In this document: positions 24,082-34,129 of the stretch, piece by piece | Layout: each line of letters starts with the position of its first letter | How positions within the stretch are numbered: the stretch's first letter is position 1 | Assembly: GCA_019449455.1 (NCBI GenBank) | Contig: JAGRPO010000213.1 | Coordinates: 1 to 34,272, forward strand | DNA: 34,272 bases | DNA from: Betaproteobacteria bacterium | Lineage (GTDB): Bacteria > Pseudomonadota > Gammaproteobacteria > Burkholderiales > Usitatibacteraceae | Direction of reading: 5' to 3' | Position numbers and translations under genes: made by a program | Notes under the pieces: generated by a model | The model's database searches: none | Seen by the model: the letters and a program-made list of their open reading frames with translations, nothing else | What the model was told of the DNA's origin: nothing

Positions 24082-24106
24082 TGGGAAAAATTGGGAAATC
24101 CTAGGA
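24082..24106 (+). promoter_or_regulatory. MraZ operator, 10-bp spaced TGGGA repeats
   Basis: TGGGA-N5-TGGGA-N5-TAGGA at 24082, 24092 and 24102. In E. coli and other bacteria MraZ binds TGGGN direct repeats spaced by five bases upstream of mraZ. Here the boxes lie at or just after the expected transcription start, so binding should repress. The third box has one change. A looser TGTGC stands one period upstream, at 24072. Confidence 0.75.
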
Positions 24107-24153
24107 TTCCGGCTCTTCCGGAACACCTGGACGACCCGACAGGGGGGAGCACG

Positions 24154-24600
24154 GTGTTTCAGGGAGCATCGCAGATAAATCTCGACGCGAAGGGCCGGCT
24201 GGCGGTGCCGACTCGCGTGCGCGATTCCCTGACCCAGGGCGGCACCGTGCCGGTCGTGCTGACCGCGCACCCGGACAAGTGCCTGCTGCTCTACCCCGCT
24301 CCCGCATGGGAGCCGGTGCGGGCGAAGGTGATGTCGTTTCCCAGCCTCGACGCCGCGTTCAATCCCTGGAAGCGCCTGCTCGTCGGCTTTGCCGAGGAGC
24401 TCGCCCTCGACGGTTCGGGCCGGCTCCTCGTCTCCCCGGAGTTGCGCGCATTCGCGGGCATCGACAAGCGCGTGATGTTCATCGGGCAGGGAAGCTATTA
24501 CGAGATCTGGGACCTCGAGCGCTGGCAACAGCAGCTCGACCGGCTCACCGCCGGAGGCAGTCCCGTCTTGCCACCCGGGATGGAGAACTTTTCGCTGTGA
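24154..24600 (+). CDS. mraZ: transcriptional regulator MraZ
   Basis: The product is 148 residues from a GTG (FQGASQINLDAKGRLAVP) with AGGGGGGAG upstream; the open frame before it crosses the operator and is not coding. Two SpoVT/AbrB-like halves are visible: DAKGRLAVPTRVRD near 10-25 and LDGSGRLLVSPELRAFAG near 88-105. It forms a ring-shaped DNA-binding protein that represses its own dcw operon. It is the first gene of the operon, with rsmH 81 bases downstream. Confidence 0.95.
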   Translation: MFQGASQINLDAKGRLAVPTRVRDSLTQGGTVPVVLTAHPDKCLLLYPAPAWEPVRAKVMSFPSLDAAFNPWKRLLVGFAEELALDGSGRLLVSPELRAFAGIDKRVMFIGQGSYYEIWDLERWQQQLDRLTAGGSPVLPPGMENFSL

Positions 24601-24681
24601 CGCGGCCGGTGCCTCCGGGATCCAGACCGCCCCGAAGCGAGAAGCGGCTCCCCGGCATCAGCACCCCCGTCTTTTCCACCC

Positions 24682-25608
24682 GTGAGTGAGGTAGCCCATG
24701 TCCCGGTCCTTCTCGAAGAAGCCGTCGCTGCCCTCCGAGTCCGTCCCGACGGGATCTACGTCGATGGCACCTTTGGCCGCGGCGGGCACAGCGCGGCCAT
24801 CCTCGCCGTGCTCGGTGTTCGCGGAAGACTTCTCGCTTTTGATCAAGACCCCGCGGCGCTTGCGGCTCACGCGATCGCGGATCGACGTTTTGAGCTGATC
24901 CATGGGCGCTTCTCGACGATGACCCGCGAGCTCGCCGCGCGTGGCGTGACGCGCGTGGCCGGCGTGCTCCTCGACCTGGGCGTGTCGTCGCCGCAGCTCG
25001 ACGTCCCCGCCCGGGGGTTCAGCTTCGCGAACGACGGCCCGCTCGACATGCGCATGGACCCCACCCGGGGGGAGACGGCGGCCGAATGGCTCAACCGGGC
25101 GACAGAACAAGAAATCAGGGAGGTCATCGGCACCTATGGGGAAGAGCGGTTTGCTAAACAGGTTGCAAGAGCGATTGTTGCGGCAAGGGGCCGCGAACCT
25201 TTCCGGACCACCAGGCAGCTTGCCGAGGTCGTGGGTGGTGCGGTTCGCACGCGCGAGCCGGGCAAGCATCCGGCGACCCGGACCTTTCAGGCTGTTCGGA
25301 TTCACCTCAATCAAGAGCTTGCGGAGCTGGAGATGACGCTTCCCCAGGCGGCGGATCTCCTCGAACCGGGCGGGCGGCTGGCGGTGATCAGCTTCCACTC
25401 GCTCGAGGACCGCCTCGTGAAGAACTTCATGCGCGAGGGCTCGCGCGCGGACAGCCTGCCGCGCGGCCTGCCGGTTCGCGCGAAGGACCTTCCCGAGCCG
25501 CGCCTTCGCCTGGTGGGCCGCGCGGTGCGGCCAGCCGCATCCGAGCTCGCCGCCAACCCGCGCGCGCGCAGCGCCACGCTGCGGGTCGCCGAGCGCGCGG
25601 GCGCCTGA
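24682..25608 (+). CDS. rsmH: 16S rRNA (cytosine-1402 N4)-methyltransferase RsmH
   Basis: The product is 308 residues from a GTG giving (M)[19 protein letters not shown], the conserved N-terminus. The SAM site is [16 protein letters not shown], followed by [20 protein letters not shown] and [15 protein letters not shown] are family signatures, and [14 protein letters not shown] is near the C-terminus. It modifies the same nucleotide as RsmI, whose gene is also in the window. The leader has no strong ribosome-binding site. The short spacer after mraZ stays in frame but has no other start codon. Confidence 0.96.
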   Translation: MSEVAHVPVLLEEAVAALRVRPDGIYVDGTFGRGGHSAAILAVLGVRGRLLAFDQDPAALAAHAIADRRFELIHGRFSTMTRELAARGVTRVAGVLLDLGVSSPQLDVPARGFSFANDGPLDMRMDPTRGETAAEWLNRATEQEIREVIGTYGEERFAKQVARAIVAARGREPFRTTRQLAEVVGGAVRTREPGKHPATRTFQAVRIHLNQELAELEMTLPQAADLLEPGGRLAVISFHSLEDRLVKNFMREGSRADSLPRGLPVRAKDLPEPRLRLVGRAVRPAASELAANPRARSATLRVAERAGA

Positions 25609-25618
25609 GGACGCTTCC

Positions 25619-25906
25619 ATGGCCCGCGTCAATCTCTTCCTCCTCCTCGTGGCCGTCGCCTGCGCGCTGGGCGTGATCACGGCGCAGCACAAGTCGAGGA
25701 AGCTCTTCATCGAGCTCGAGGCGGGGCAGGCGGCCGCCAAGCGGCTCGACGAGGACTTCACGCGGCTGCAGCTCGAGCAGGGCACGTGGGCCACGAACAA
25801 GCGGGTGGAGGCGATCGCGTCGAAGTCGCTGGGCATGCGCCTGCCGGAGCCGGGCGCCACGCGCGTCATCACGCGGGACGAGCCGGCGGGGGCGGCGAAG
25901 CCATGA
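25619..25906 (+). CDS. ftsL: cell division protein FtsL
   Basis: The product is 95 residues. One membrane segment (about 5-22, LFLLLVAVACALGVITA) is followed by a coiled-coil-like periplasmic part (about 25-65) and a short tail. With FtsB and FtsQ it activates FtsW-FtsI at the septum. The call rests on size, topology and position between rsmH and ftsI, since FtsL is poorly conserved. GAGGA lies eight bases upstream of the ATG. Its stop overlaps the ftsI start as ATGA. Confidence 0.92.
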   Translation: MARVNLFLLLVAVACALGVITAQHKSRKLFIELEAGQAAAKRLDEDFTRLQLEQGTWATNKRVEAIASKSLGMRLPEPGATRVITRDEPAGAAKP

Positions 25907-27660
25907 GGTTCGAGAAGCGCACGCCGGAGCTTCGCCTGCGCCTCGAAGGCTGGCGCTCGCGCGTCGTGCTCGCGCTCGTCGCCCTGGGATTCGCCATCCT
26001 CGCCGCCCGCGCGTTCTGGCTGCAGGGCCTCAACCACGACTTCCTGCAGCAGAAGGGCGAGGCCAGGTACGGCCGGGTGGTCGAGATGCCCGCCTCGCGC
26101 GGACCCGTGAAGGACAGGAACGGCCAGCCGCTCGCCATCTCCACGCCGATGGAATCGATCTGGGCGAGCCCCGAGGACTTCGAGGCCGACGGGGCGAAGC
26201 TGCGTTCGCTCGCGAAGGCGCTGGGCGTCGACGCCGCCGAGATCCGCCAGAAAGTTGCCAACAAGGATCGCCAGTTCGTCTGGATCAAGCGCCAGATTTC
26301 GCCCGAGCAGGCGGTCAAGGTGATGGCATTGGGCATCCCCGGGGTGTTCCAGCAGCGCGAGTTCCGCCGCTATTACCCCGCAGGCGAGGTGATGGCGCAC
26401 GTGGTGGGGTTCACCGGCATCGACGACAGCGGCCAGGAGGGCATCGAGCTCGCGCAGCAGTCGTGGCTCGCGGGGGTGCCGGGCAGCCGCAGGGTGATCA
26501 AGGACCGCAAGGGCCGGATCGTCGAGGACGTGGCGAGCCTGCGGGTGCCGCGCGACGGCAGGGAGATCCTGCTCTCGATCGACCAGCGCCTGCAGTTCCT
26601 CGCGCACCGCGAGCTCAAGGCCGCGGTCGAGTCCTACCGCGCCAAGGGCGGCTCGCTCGTGATGCTCGACGCGCAGACGGGCGAGGTGCTGGCGCTCGTG
26701 AACCAGCCCGACTACAACCCCAACAATCGCGCGAACGTGACCGGCCGCCAGACGCGCAACCGCACCGTCACCGACACCTTCGAGCCGGGCTCGACGATGA
26801 AGCCGTTCACCGTCGCCGCGGCCCTCGAGGCCGGCATCGTGAAGCCCGACACCGTGATCCAGACGGCGCCGGGGTCGATGACGATCGGCGGCTGGACCAT
26901 CAGCGACTCGCATCCGCACGGCATGCTCACGGTGGCGCAGGTGATCCAGAAGTCGTCCAACGTCGGCACGGCGAAGATCCAGCTGCGCATGGCGGCCGAG
27001 GACATCGGGGCCTTCTACCGCCAGCTGGGGTTCGGGGAGGTGCCGAAGACGGGGTTCCCGGGCGAGGCGAAGGGCCTGCTGCGCCCCGCCGCGAAGTGGA
27101 AGGCCGTCGAGCAGGCCACCATGGCCTACGGGCACGGCCTCTCGGTATCGCTGCTGCAGATCGCGCGCGCCTACACGATATTCACCGGCGACGGCAACCT
27201 GCTGCCGCTGTCGCTCGTCAGGCGCGAGAGCCTGCCCATCGGCAAGCCGCTCGTCTCGCGCGAGACCGCGCGCGAGGTGGCCCGGATGATGGAGATGGCC
27301 GTGGGTCCCGGCGGCACGGCGCCGCGCGCGGCCGTCCCCGGCTACCGCGTGGCGGGCAAGACGGGCACGGCGCACAAGGCGGAGTCCGGCGGCTACGCCG
27401 AACACAAGTACGTGTCGTCGTTCGTGGGATTCGGCCCGGTGTCGGATCCGCGCTTCATCGTGGCGGTGATGCTCGACGAGCCGTCGGGCGCGAAGTACTA
27501 CGGCGGCGACGTGAGCGCGCCCGTGTTCTCCTCCGTCATGGGGGCGGCGCTGCGCATGATGTCGGTGCCCCCGGACGCGCCGCAGACGCTCAACGTCCAG
27601 GCGCCCGCGCGCCCGGCGGCCACCGAGGCGCGGGCGCCGGCCACGGGAGGCGAGGGATGA
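25903..27660 (+). CDS. ftsI: septal peptidoglycan transpeptidase FtsI (PBP3)
   Basis: The product is 585 residues. A membrane anchor (about 20-40) precedes the pedestal domain with RGPVKDRNGQPLA and the transpeptidase domain. The three active-site motifs are STMK (297-300, nucleophile Ser297), SSN (351-353) and KTG (486-488). It crosslinks septal wall together with FtsW, which is encoded six genes downstream in this operon. The start ATG overlaps ftsL, and the longer upstream frame is a shadow. The stop overlaps murE as ATGA. Confidence 0.97.
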   Translation: MRFEKRTPELRLRLEGWRSRVVLALVALGFAILAARAFWLQGLNHDFLQQKGEARYGRVVEMPASRGPVKDRNGQPLAISTPMESIWASPEDFEADGAKLRSLAKALGVDAAEIRQKVANKDRQFVWIKRQISPEQAVKVMALGIPGVFQQREFRRYYPAGEVMAHVVGFTGIDDSGQEGIELAQQSWLAGVPGSRRVIKDRKGRIVEDVASLRVPRDGREILLSIDQRLQFLAHRELKAAVESYRAKGGSLVMLDAQTGEVLALVNQPDYNPNNRANVTGRQTRNRTVTDTFEPGSTMKPFTVAAALEAGIVKPDTVIQTAPGSMTIGGWTISDSHPHGMLTVAQVIQKSSNVGTAKIQLRMAAEDIGAFYRQLGFGEVPKTGFPGEAKGLLRPAAKWKAVEQATMAYGHGLSVSLLQIARAYTIFTGDGNLLPLSLVRRESLPIGKPLVSRETAREVARMMEMAVGPGGTAPRAAVPGYRVAGKTGTAHKAESGGYAEHKYVSSFVGFGPVSDPRFIVAVMLDEPSGAKYYGGDVSAPVFSSVMGAALRMMSVPPDAPQTLNVQAPARPAATEARAPATGGEG

Positions 27661-29138
27661 TCGCCGTGGCCGATCCGGCGCGCAGCTCGACCTCCGCCCT
27701 GGGCGAGCGCCTCGCGAAACTGGGCGTGCCGCTCGCGGACCTCACGACGGATTCGCGGCTGGTGAAGCGCGGCTCCGTGTTCGTGGCCTATCCGGGCAGC
27801 GCCCGCGACGGGCGCGCCTACATCGCGGACGCCATCGCGCGCGGCGCGGCCGCCGTGATCTGGGAGCGCCGCGGCTTCGACTGGGATGCGCGCTGGGCCG
27901 TGCCGAACCTCGCGATCGAGGACCTGCGCGCGGCGGCGAGCGACATCGCGGGCATCGCATACGCGGACCCGTCCGCGTCGCTCTGGATGGTGGGCGTCAC
28001 GGGCACCAACGGCAAGACGTCCGTCGCGCAATGGGTCGCGCAGGCCTTCGACGGGCTCGGTCGCCGCGCCGCGGTGCTCGGAACGCTGGGCAACGGGATG
28101 GTGGGCGAGCGGGCGGAAGCGAAGAACACGACGCCGGATCCGGTGGTGCTCCAGCGCGAGCTCGCCGACTACCTGCGTCGCGGCGCCAAGGTCGCCTCGA
28201 TGGAAGTCTCGAGCCACGGGCTCGACCAGGGGCGCGCCGCCGGGATCAAGTTCGACGTCGCGGTGTTCACGAACCTCACGCGCGACCACCTCGACTACCA
28301 CGGGACGATGGAGGCCTACGCCCAGGCCAAGTACCGGTTGTTCAGCGCGCGCGGGGTAGGCCGCGCCGTGATCAACGTCGACGACGGCTGGGGAGGGCGA
28401 TTCGCGGACCGGCTCCGCGGATCGCCTGTCGACGTGATCGGCTACGGGCTCGACGGCGGGCGCCTTCGCGCCGGCGCCGTCTCCCAGACGGAAGCCGGGT
28501 TGCGCTTCCGCGTCGAGGGCGACTGGGGCACGGGCGAGGTGGCGGCCCCGGTGCTCGGCGCCTTCAACGTATCCAACCTCCTCGCGGTGATCGGCACCCT
28601 GCTCGCGAGCGGCGTGGCGCTTCCGGCCGCCCTTGCCGCCGTCTCGAAGCTGAAGCCCGTGCCGGGGCGCCTCGAACGCCTCGGCGGGGGCGCGCTGCCG
28701 CTCGCGGTGATCGACTACGCGCACACCCCGGACGCGCTGGAGAAGGCGCTGGAGGCGGTGCGGCCGGTCGTCGCCCCCGGTCACCGGCTGCTGTGCGTGT
28801 TCGGCTGCGGCGGGGAGCGCGACGCGGGAAAGCGCCCGATCATGGGCGAGGCGGCGTCGCGGCTCGCCGACCAGGTGATCGTCACCAGCGACAACCCGCG
28901 CGGCGAGGACCCGCAGTCGATCATCGAGCAGGTCCTCGCGGGCGTCCTGAGCGGGCACGTCGAGGCCGTGCCCGATCGCCAGGTGGCGATCTTCTCCGCC
29001 ATCCACCAGGCACGGCCGGGCGACGTGGTCCTGGTGGCCGGAAAGGGCCACGAGACCTACCAGGAGATCGCCGGCGTCCGCCATTCCTTCAACGATGCCG
29101 AGGCGGCGCTCGCCGCCCTCGAGGCGTGGCCGCGATGA
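27657..29138 (+). CDS. murE: UDP-MurNAc-L-Ala-D-Glu:meso-diaminopimelate ligase MurE
   Basis: The product is 493 residues. ATP loop GTNGKT (116-121), carbamylated Lys225 in YAQAKYRLF, and the specificity motif DNPR (412-415) that selects meso-diaminopimelate over lysine. The N-terminal UDP-binding domain has LTTDSRLVKRGSVFVAYPG. It adds the third residue of the stem peptide in the cytoplasm. It overlaps ftsI by four bases and murF by four bases. Confidence 0.97.
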   Translation: MIAVADPARSSTSALGERLAKLGVPLADLTTDSRLVKRGSVFVAYPGSARDGRAYIADAIARGAAAVIWERRGFDWDARWAVPNLAIEDLRAAASDIAGIAYADPSASLWMVGVTGTNGKTSVAQWVAQAFDGLGRRAAVLGTLGNGMVGERAEAKNTTPDPVVLQRELADYLRRGAKVASMEVSSHGLDQGRAAGIKFDVAVFTNLTRDHLDYHGTMEAYAQAKYRLFSARGVGRAVINVDDGWGGRFADRLRGSPVDVIGYGLDGGRLRAGAVSQTEAGLRFRVEGDWGTGEVAAPVLGAFNVSNLLAVIGTLLASGVALPAALAAVSKLKPVPGRLERLGGGALPLAVIDYAHTPDALEKALEAVRPVVAPGHRLLCVFGCGGERDAGKRPIMGEAASRLADQVIVTSDNPRGEDPQSIIEQVLAGVLSGHVEAVPDRQVAIFSAIHQARPGDVVLVAGKGHETYQEIAGVRHSFNDAEAALAALEAWPR

Positions 29139-30520
29139 ACGGTCCCAGCCCCGCCCCTGCCCCGATCATGGATCTCGCCGAGGCCGCGCGCGCGACGGAC
29201 GGCGTCCCGGCGGGCGCGAACGCGACGTTCTCCGGCGTGTCCACCGACACCCGCTCGATCATCCCCGGCGACCTCTTCGTCGCCCTGGCCGGCGAGCGCT
29301 ACGACGGCCACGACTACGTGCCCCAGGCGATCGGGCGCGGGGCGGCGGCCGCGCTCGTGTCCCGGCGCGTGGGCTCCGAGCGCGAGATCCCGCAGGTCGT
29401 GGTGAAGGACACGAAGGCGGCGCTGGGGCGGCTGGGCGCCGCCTGGCGCGCGCGCTTCTCGCTGCCCGTCGTCGCGCTCACCGGCAGCAACGGCAAGACG
29501 ACGGTGAAGGAGATGCTCGCCTCGATCCTGGCCGAGCACTGCGGCGGCCGCGCCGACGTGCTCGCCACCGAGGGCAACCTCAACAACGACATCGGGCTGC
29601 CGCTCACGATGCTGAAGCTGCGCGACCACCATCGCTTCGCCGTGCTCGAGATGGGCATGAACCACGCGGGCGAAATCGCCTATCTCTCGCGCCTGGCCTC
29701 CCCCGGGGTGGCGCTGGTGAACAATGCCCACCGCGCGCACATCGGGATCCTCGGCTCGCTCGACGCCATCGCGCGGGCCAAGGGCGAGATCTACTCGGGC
29801 CTTCGTCCCGGCGGCATCGCTCTCGTGAACGAGGACGAGCCGTTCGCCGGCTACTGGAAGGGCCTCGCCGCGGGCCACAGCGTCATCGGCTTCGGCACCG
29901 CGGAGGCCGCCGACGTGCGCGGGCGGTTCGAGGAGGGGCAGGTGCGGTTCGTGACGCCTCTCGACGCGTTCGCCGTGACGCTGCAGGTGCCGGGCGAGCA
30001 CAACGCGCGCAACGCGATCGCGGCGTGCGCCGCGGCCTTCGCGCTCGACGTCCCGCCGCGCGCCATCCAGGCGGGGCTCGCGGCCTTCGTCGGCGCGAAG
30101 GGCCGGCTCGAGGCGAAGCGGGGCGTGGGCGGCGCCGAGCTCCTCGACGACACGTACAACGCCAATCCGGATTCGATGAAGGCCGCGTTGCGCGTGCTCG
30201 CCCGGGCGTCCGGCCGGCGCGTGTTCGTCATGGGCGACATGGGCGAGCTGGGCGACGGCGCCGCCGCCCTGCACGCGGAGATCGGCGCGTTCGCCAAGGG
30301 CGCCGGCATCGAGCGGCTGCTCGCCCTGGGTCCCCTCAGCCTGCACGCGGTCGAGGCCTTCGGCGAGGGCGCCACGCACTTCGCGGCCGTCGAGGCGCTC
30401 GTGGCCGAAGCGCGCGCGTCGGCCAAGGCGGGCGTCACGATGCTCGTCAAGGGATCCCGGTTCATGCAGATGGAGCGGGTGGTGGAGAAACTCTGCGCGG
30501 GGAGAAGCCATGCTGCTTGA
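29135..30520 (+). CDS. murF: UDP-MurNAc-tripeptide:D-Ala-D-Ala ligase MurF
   Basis: The product is 461 residues. N-terminal [23 protein letters not shown] loop GSNGKT (117-122), then [14 protein letters not shown] and the C-terminal [17 protein letters not shown] and [10 protein letters not shown] are all diagnostic. It adds D-Ala-D-Ala to complete the pentapeptide. The ATG overlaps the murE stop, and the murF end overlaps mraY by 11 bases. Confidence 0.97.
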   Translation: MNGPSPAPAPIMDLAEAARATDGVPAGANATFSGVSTDTRSIIPGDLFVALAGERYDGHDYVPQAIGRGAAAALVSRRVGSEREIPQVVVKDTKAALGRLGAAWRARFSLPVVALTGSNGKTTVKEMLASILAEHCGGRADVLATEGNLNNDIGLPLTMLKLRDHHRFAVLEMGMNHAGEIAYLSRLASPGVALVNNAHRAHIGILGSLDAIARAKGEIYSGLRPGGIALVNEDEPFAGYWKGLAAGHSVIGFGTAEAADVRGRFEEGQVRFVTPLDAFAVTLQVPGEHNARNAIAACAAAFALDVPPRAIQAGLAAFVGAKGRLEAKRGVGGAELLDDTYNANPDSMKAALRVLARASGRRVFVMGDMGELGDGAAALHAEIGAFAKGAGIERLLALGPLSLHAVEAFGEGATHFAAVEALVAEARASAKAGVTMLVKGSRFMQMERVVEKLCAGRSHAA

Positions 30521-31595
30521 ACTGGCCCAGTGGCTCTCGTCGGACATCCGCGCCTTCAACGTCTTCGGCTACATCACGCTTCGCGTGGTGCTCGCGGCGC
30601 TCACCGCGCTCGCCATCTCGTTCCTCATCGGGCCGGCCATGATCCGCCGCCTCGCCGCCTACAAGATCGGGCAGGCGGTGCGCGACGACGGCCCGCAGAC
30701 GCACCTCGTGAAGACCGGCACGCCGACCATGGGAGGCGCGCTCATCCTGGTGTCGGTGGCGGTGACCACGCTCCTGTGGGCCGACCTGCAGAACCGCTAC
30801 GTGTGGATCTGCCTCGCCACGACCCTCGGCTTCGGCGCCATCGGCTGGGTGGACGACTGGCGCAAGGTCGTGCACCGCAACCCGAAGGGCCTGTCGGCGC
30901 GGGCGAAGTTCGCCTGGCAGTCGGCGATCGCGATCGTCGCGGTGGCGGTCCTCGCGTGGAGCGCGAAGCTTCCGGCGCAGACCGAGCTGCTGGTTCCCTT
31001 CTTCAAGACGGTCGCGATCCCGCTCGGGGCGATCGGCTTCGTGATCCTGGGGTTCTTCGTGGTCGTGGGAACCTCGAACGCCGTCAACCTCACCGACGGG
31101 CTGGACGGCCTGGCGATCATGCCCACGGTGATGATCGCCGCCGCGCTCGCCGTGTTCGCCTACGTGACCGGCCACGCGGTGTTCTCGAAATACCTCGGCT
31201 TCCCGTTCATCTCCGGGGCGGGGGAGCTCGCGGTCTTCTGCGCAGCCATCGCGGGCGCGGGACTCGCGTTCCTCTGGTTCAACGCCTATCCGGCGGAAGT
31301 CTTCATGGGGGACGTGGGTGCGCTGGCCCTGGGAGCCGCGCTCGGCATGGTGGCGATCGTGGTCCGGCAGGAGATCGTGCTCTTCATCATGGGCGGCGTG
31401 TTCGTGGTGGAGACGCTCTCCGTGGTGATCCAGGTGGCCTCCTTCAAGCTCACGGGCCGGCGCGTCTTCCGCATGGCGCCGCTGCACCACCACTACGAGC
31501 TCAAGGGCTGGAAGGAAAACCAGGTCGTGGTTCGCTTCTGGATCATCACGATGATGCTCGTTCTCTTCGGGCTCTCGACGTTGAAGCTGCGGTAG
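30510..31595 (+). CDS. mraY: phospho-MurNAc-pentapeptide translocase MraY
   Basis: The product is 361 residues with about ten membrane segments. Catalytic motifs: [18 protein letters not shown], Asp115-Asp116 (GWVDDWRKV), [13 protein letters not shown] with Asp196, and the late [11 protein letters not shown] loop. It moves phospho-MurNAc-pentapeptide onto undecaprenyl phosphate, forming lipid I at the inner membrane. The start lies inside the 3' end of murF, so translation is coupled. Confidence 0.97.
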   Translation: MLLELAQWLSSDIRAFNVFGYITLRVVLAALTALAISFLIGPAMIRRLAAYKIGQAVRDDGPQTHLVKTGTPTMGGALILVSVAVTTLLWADLQNRYVWICLATTLGFGAIGWVDDWRKVVHRNPKGLSARAKFAWQSAIAIVAVAVLAWSAKLPAQTELLVPFFKTVAIPLGAIGFVILGFFVVVGTSNAVNLTDGLDGLAIMPTVMIAAALAVFAYVTGHAVFSKYLGFPFISGAGELAVFCAAIAGAGLAFLWFNAYPAEVFMGDVGALALGAALGMVAIVVRQEIVLFIMGGVFVVETLSVVIQVASFKLTGRRVFRMAPLHHHYELKGWKENQVVVRFWIITMMLVLFGLSTLKLR

Positions 31596-31607
31596 GCGCG
31601 AAAGGAG

Positions 31608-32978
31608 ATGGGACATGACGACTGGACAGGCAAGACCGTTCTCGTTCTGGGGCTCGGTGACACGGGGCTTTCGTGCGTTCGTTGGCTCGCTCGCCAGGGG
31701 GCGCGGCTGCGCGGCGCCGACTCGCGGCAAGCGCCTCCGGCCCTGGGAGCGGTCCGCGACGCGGTCCCCGGCATCCGCCTCGACCTCGGTCCATTCGCCG
31801 TCGCGAGCCTGGCAGGCGTGGACGCGGTCGCTGCGAGTCCGGGCGTTGCGCTGCGCGAGCCGATCCTCCGTGAAGCGCTCGCCCGCGGCATCGAGGTCGT
31901 CGGCGACGTCGAGATCTTCGGGCGCGAAGTGGCGCGCTCGGCACGCGGAGCGCGCGTGATCGGCATCACCGGCACCAACGGCAAGAGCACCGTGACGGCG
32001 CTCGCGGGCGCGATGGCGCGCGCCGCCGGCCGGCGCACCGTGGTCGCCGGCAACATCGGCCTGCCGGTGCTCGACGCGCTCCTCGAGGCGGACACGGCGG
32101 GTCACCCGGAGGTGTACGTGGTCGAGCTCTCCAGCTACCAGCTGGAGACGACCTCGAGCCTGGCGCTCGACGCGGGCGCGATGCTCAACCTCACGCAGGA
32201 CCATCTCGACCGGTACGACTCCATGCGCGACTACGCCGCGGCGAAGGCGCGCATCTTCCGGCACTGCGCGACGCGCGTGCTCAACCGCGACGACGCGTGG
32301 AGCCTCGGCATGAGGGAAGGCCGTTGCGTCACCTTCGGCCTCGGAGCGCCGGCAGGCGAGGGCGAATGGGGCATCGCGGACGGCCGGCTCCTGGAAGGCC
32401 GCGAGCCAATCGTGGCGCTCGGCGAACTGCCGGTGGCGGGGATGCACAATGCCGCCAACGCCCTGGCCGCGCACGCGCTGTGCCGCGGCGCCGGCCTCGA
32501 AGGCGAGGCGCTCGCGCGCGCCATCCGCGATTTCCGCGGACTGCCGCACCGCGTCGAGCACGTGACGACGGCGCGCGGCGTGGCGTTCTACGACGACTCG
32601 AAGGGAACGAACGTGGGCGCCACGGTCGCGGCCCTCGACGGGATGCGCGAGACGGTGGTGCTCATCGCGGGCGGCGACGCCAAGGGCCAGGACTTCGCGC
32701 CGCTCCTGCCCGCCGTGATGCGCAAGGCGAGGGCCGTCGTCCTCATCGGGCGCGACGCGCCGGCGGTGGAAGCGGCACTCGCGCCCACGGGCGTGCCGTG
32801 CGCGCGCGCCGCCACGATGGAGGCGGCGGTGGAGGCCGCCTTCGGACTCGCGGTGTCCGGCGATGCGGTGCTCCTGTCGCCCGCGTGCGCGAGCCTCGAC
32901 ATGTTCGCCAACTACAAGCAGCGCGGCGAGGTCTTCGCCGCCGCCGCGCGCTCGCTCGCCGTGCGGGTGGAGGGCTGA
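31608..32978 (+). CDS. murD: UDP-MurNAc-L-alanine:D-glutamate ligase MurD
   Basis: The product is 456 residues. The N-terminal Rossmann part is [20 protein letters not shown], the ATP loop GTNGKS (122-127), and [10 protein letters not shown] and [10 protein letters not shown] follow; [15 protein letters not shown] marks the C-domain. It adds D-Glu to UDP-MurNAc-Ala. The AAGGAG motif touches the ATG with no spacer and the nearest other ATG (31615) is out of frame, so the start is unusual though no better one exists. It begins 12 bases after mraY. Confidence 0.96.
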   Translation: MGHDDWTGKTVLVLGLGDTGLSCVRWLARQGARLRGADSRQAPPALGAVRDAVPGIRLDLGPFAVASLAGVDAVAASPGVALREPILREALARGIEVVGDVEIFGREVARSARGARVIGITGTNGKSTVTALAGAMARAAGRRTVVAGNIGLPVLDALLEADTAGHPEVYVVELSSYQLETTSSLALDAGAMLNLTQDHLDRYDSMRDYAAAKARIFRHCATRVLNRDDAWSLGMREGRCVTFGLGAPAGEGEWGIADGRLLEGREPIVALGELPVAGMHNAANALAAHALCRGAGLEGEALARAIRDFRGLPHRVEHVTTARGVAFYDDSKGTNVGATVAALDGMRETVVLIAGGDAKGQDFAPLLPAVMRKARAVVLIGRDAPAVEAALAPTGVPCARAATMEAAVEAAFGLAVSGDAVLLSPACASLDMFANYKQRGEVFAAAARSLAVRVEG

Positions 32979-34129
32979 TGCTCTACAACCCCGCGCGCCG
33001 CGACACCGCCATCGACCAGGCCCTCGTCTGGAGCGCGGTGCTGCTCGCGTCGTTCGGGCTCGTGATGGTCTATTCGGCCTCGATCGCCATGGCCGACGCC
33101 GAGCGCTTCACGGGCTTCCGGTCGCACTACTTCCTGGCGCGGCACGGCGCCTACCTCGCGGCAGGTCTCGTCGCGGGCGCGCTCGCGTTCAAGGTGCCGG
33201 TGCGCTATTGGCAGGTGGGGGCGCCGTGGCTGTTCATGGCGGGCGTGGGGCTGCTCATCGCCGTGCTGATCCCGGCCATCGGCCGCGAGGTGAACGGCGC
33301 GCGCCGCTGGATCGGGCTCGGTCCCGCGACCTTCCAGCCCTCGGAGGTCATGAAGCTCCTGGTCGTGCTCTATGCCGCCGACTACACGGTGCGCAAGGCC
33401 GCGTTCATGGACGACCTGCGGAAGGGGTTCCTGCCGATGTTCGCGGTGATGTTCTTCGTCGCGGGGCTCCTGCTGCGCGAGCCGGACTTCGGCGCGCTGG
33501 TCGTCGTGACCACGATCGCGATGGCGATCCTCTTCCTGGGCGGGCTCAACTGGCGCATCTTCGCGGCCCTCGCGGTGGGGCTCGCGGCGGCCTTCGTGGT
33601 GCTCATCGTCTCCTCGCCCTACCGGCTGCAGCGCATCCTCGGCTTCATGGACCCGTGGGCGGACGCCTACGGCAAGGGCTACCAGCTCTCCCACTCCCTC
33701 ATCGCGTTCGGCCGTGGCGAGTGGCTGGGCGTGGGGCTGGGCGCCTCCGTCGAGAAGCTCTTCTACCTGCCGGAGGCGCACACCGACTTCCTGCTGGCCG
33801 TGGTCGCGGAGGAGCTGGGCTTCCTCGGCGTGGCCGCGGTGATCACGCTCTTCCTCTTCCTCGTGGTGCGCGCCTTCGCCGTGGGCCGCCAGGCCGCGAG
33901 CCTGGAGCGCTACTACGCGGCGCTCGTCGCGCAGGGCATCGGCGTCTGGCTCTCGGCGCAGGCCTTCATCAACATGGGCGTGAACATGGGGCTGCTGCCC
34001 ACGAAGGGGCTCACGCTGCCGTTCCTCTCCTTCGGCGGCACCGGCATCCTCGTCAATTGCGTGGCGGTGGCGATCCTGCTGCGCATCGACTTCGAAAATC
34101 GATACCTGATGCGGGGAGGTTCGCTGTGA
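32978..34129 (+). CDS. ftsW: septal peptidoglycan glycosyltransferase FtsW
   Basis: The product is 383 residues with about ten membrane segments. SEDS-family marks: [21 protein letters not shown] is seen near 108-127, [13 protein letters not shown] near 225-237, and the catalytic Asp270 in PEAHTDF, then [13 protein letters not shown] near the end. It polymerises lipid II at the septum as partner of FtsI. The ATG overlaps the murD stop (TGATG), and its stop overlaps murG as GTGA. Confidence 0.97.
   Translation: MLYNPARRDTAIDQALVWSAVLLASFGLVMVYSASIAMADAERFTGFRSHYFLARHGAYLAAGLVAGALAFKVPVRYWQVGAPWLFMAGVGLLIAVLIPAIGREVNGARRWIGLGPATFQPSEVMKLLVVLYAADYTVRKAAFMDDLRKGFLPMFAVMFFVAGLLLREPDFGALVVVTTIAMAILFLGGLNWRIFAALAVGLAAAFVVLIVSSPYRLQRILGFMDPWADAYGKGYQLSHSLIAFGRGEWLGVGLGASVEKLFYLPEAHTDFLLAVVAEELGFLGVAAVITLFLFLVVRAFAVGRQAASLERYYAALVAQGIGVWLSAQAFINMGVNMGLLPTKGLTLPFLSFGGTGILVNCVAVAILLRIDFENRYLMRGGSL

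Larger units (their letters stand above)
23853..24153. other. AT-rich intergenic region upstream of the dcw operon
   Basis: This 301-base gap has the lowest GC content of the window, especially 23925-24100. It holds the leader of the histidine phosphatase gene (minus), the mraZ promoter and MraZ boxes (plus), and a GGGGGGAG ribosome-binding site before mraZ. I see no RNA gene or reading frame in 23853-24040; a minus-strand promoter is likely there but I cannot place it. Confidence 0.6.

Noticed and set aside
24658-27405. Long minus-strand frame opposite rsmH, ftsL and ftsI
   Set aside because: Compositional shadow with no domain look, opposite highly conserved genes.
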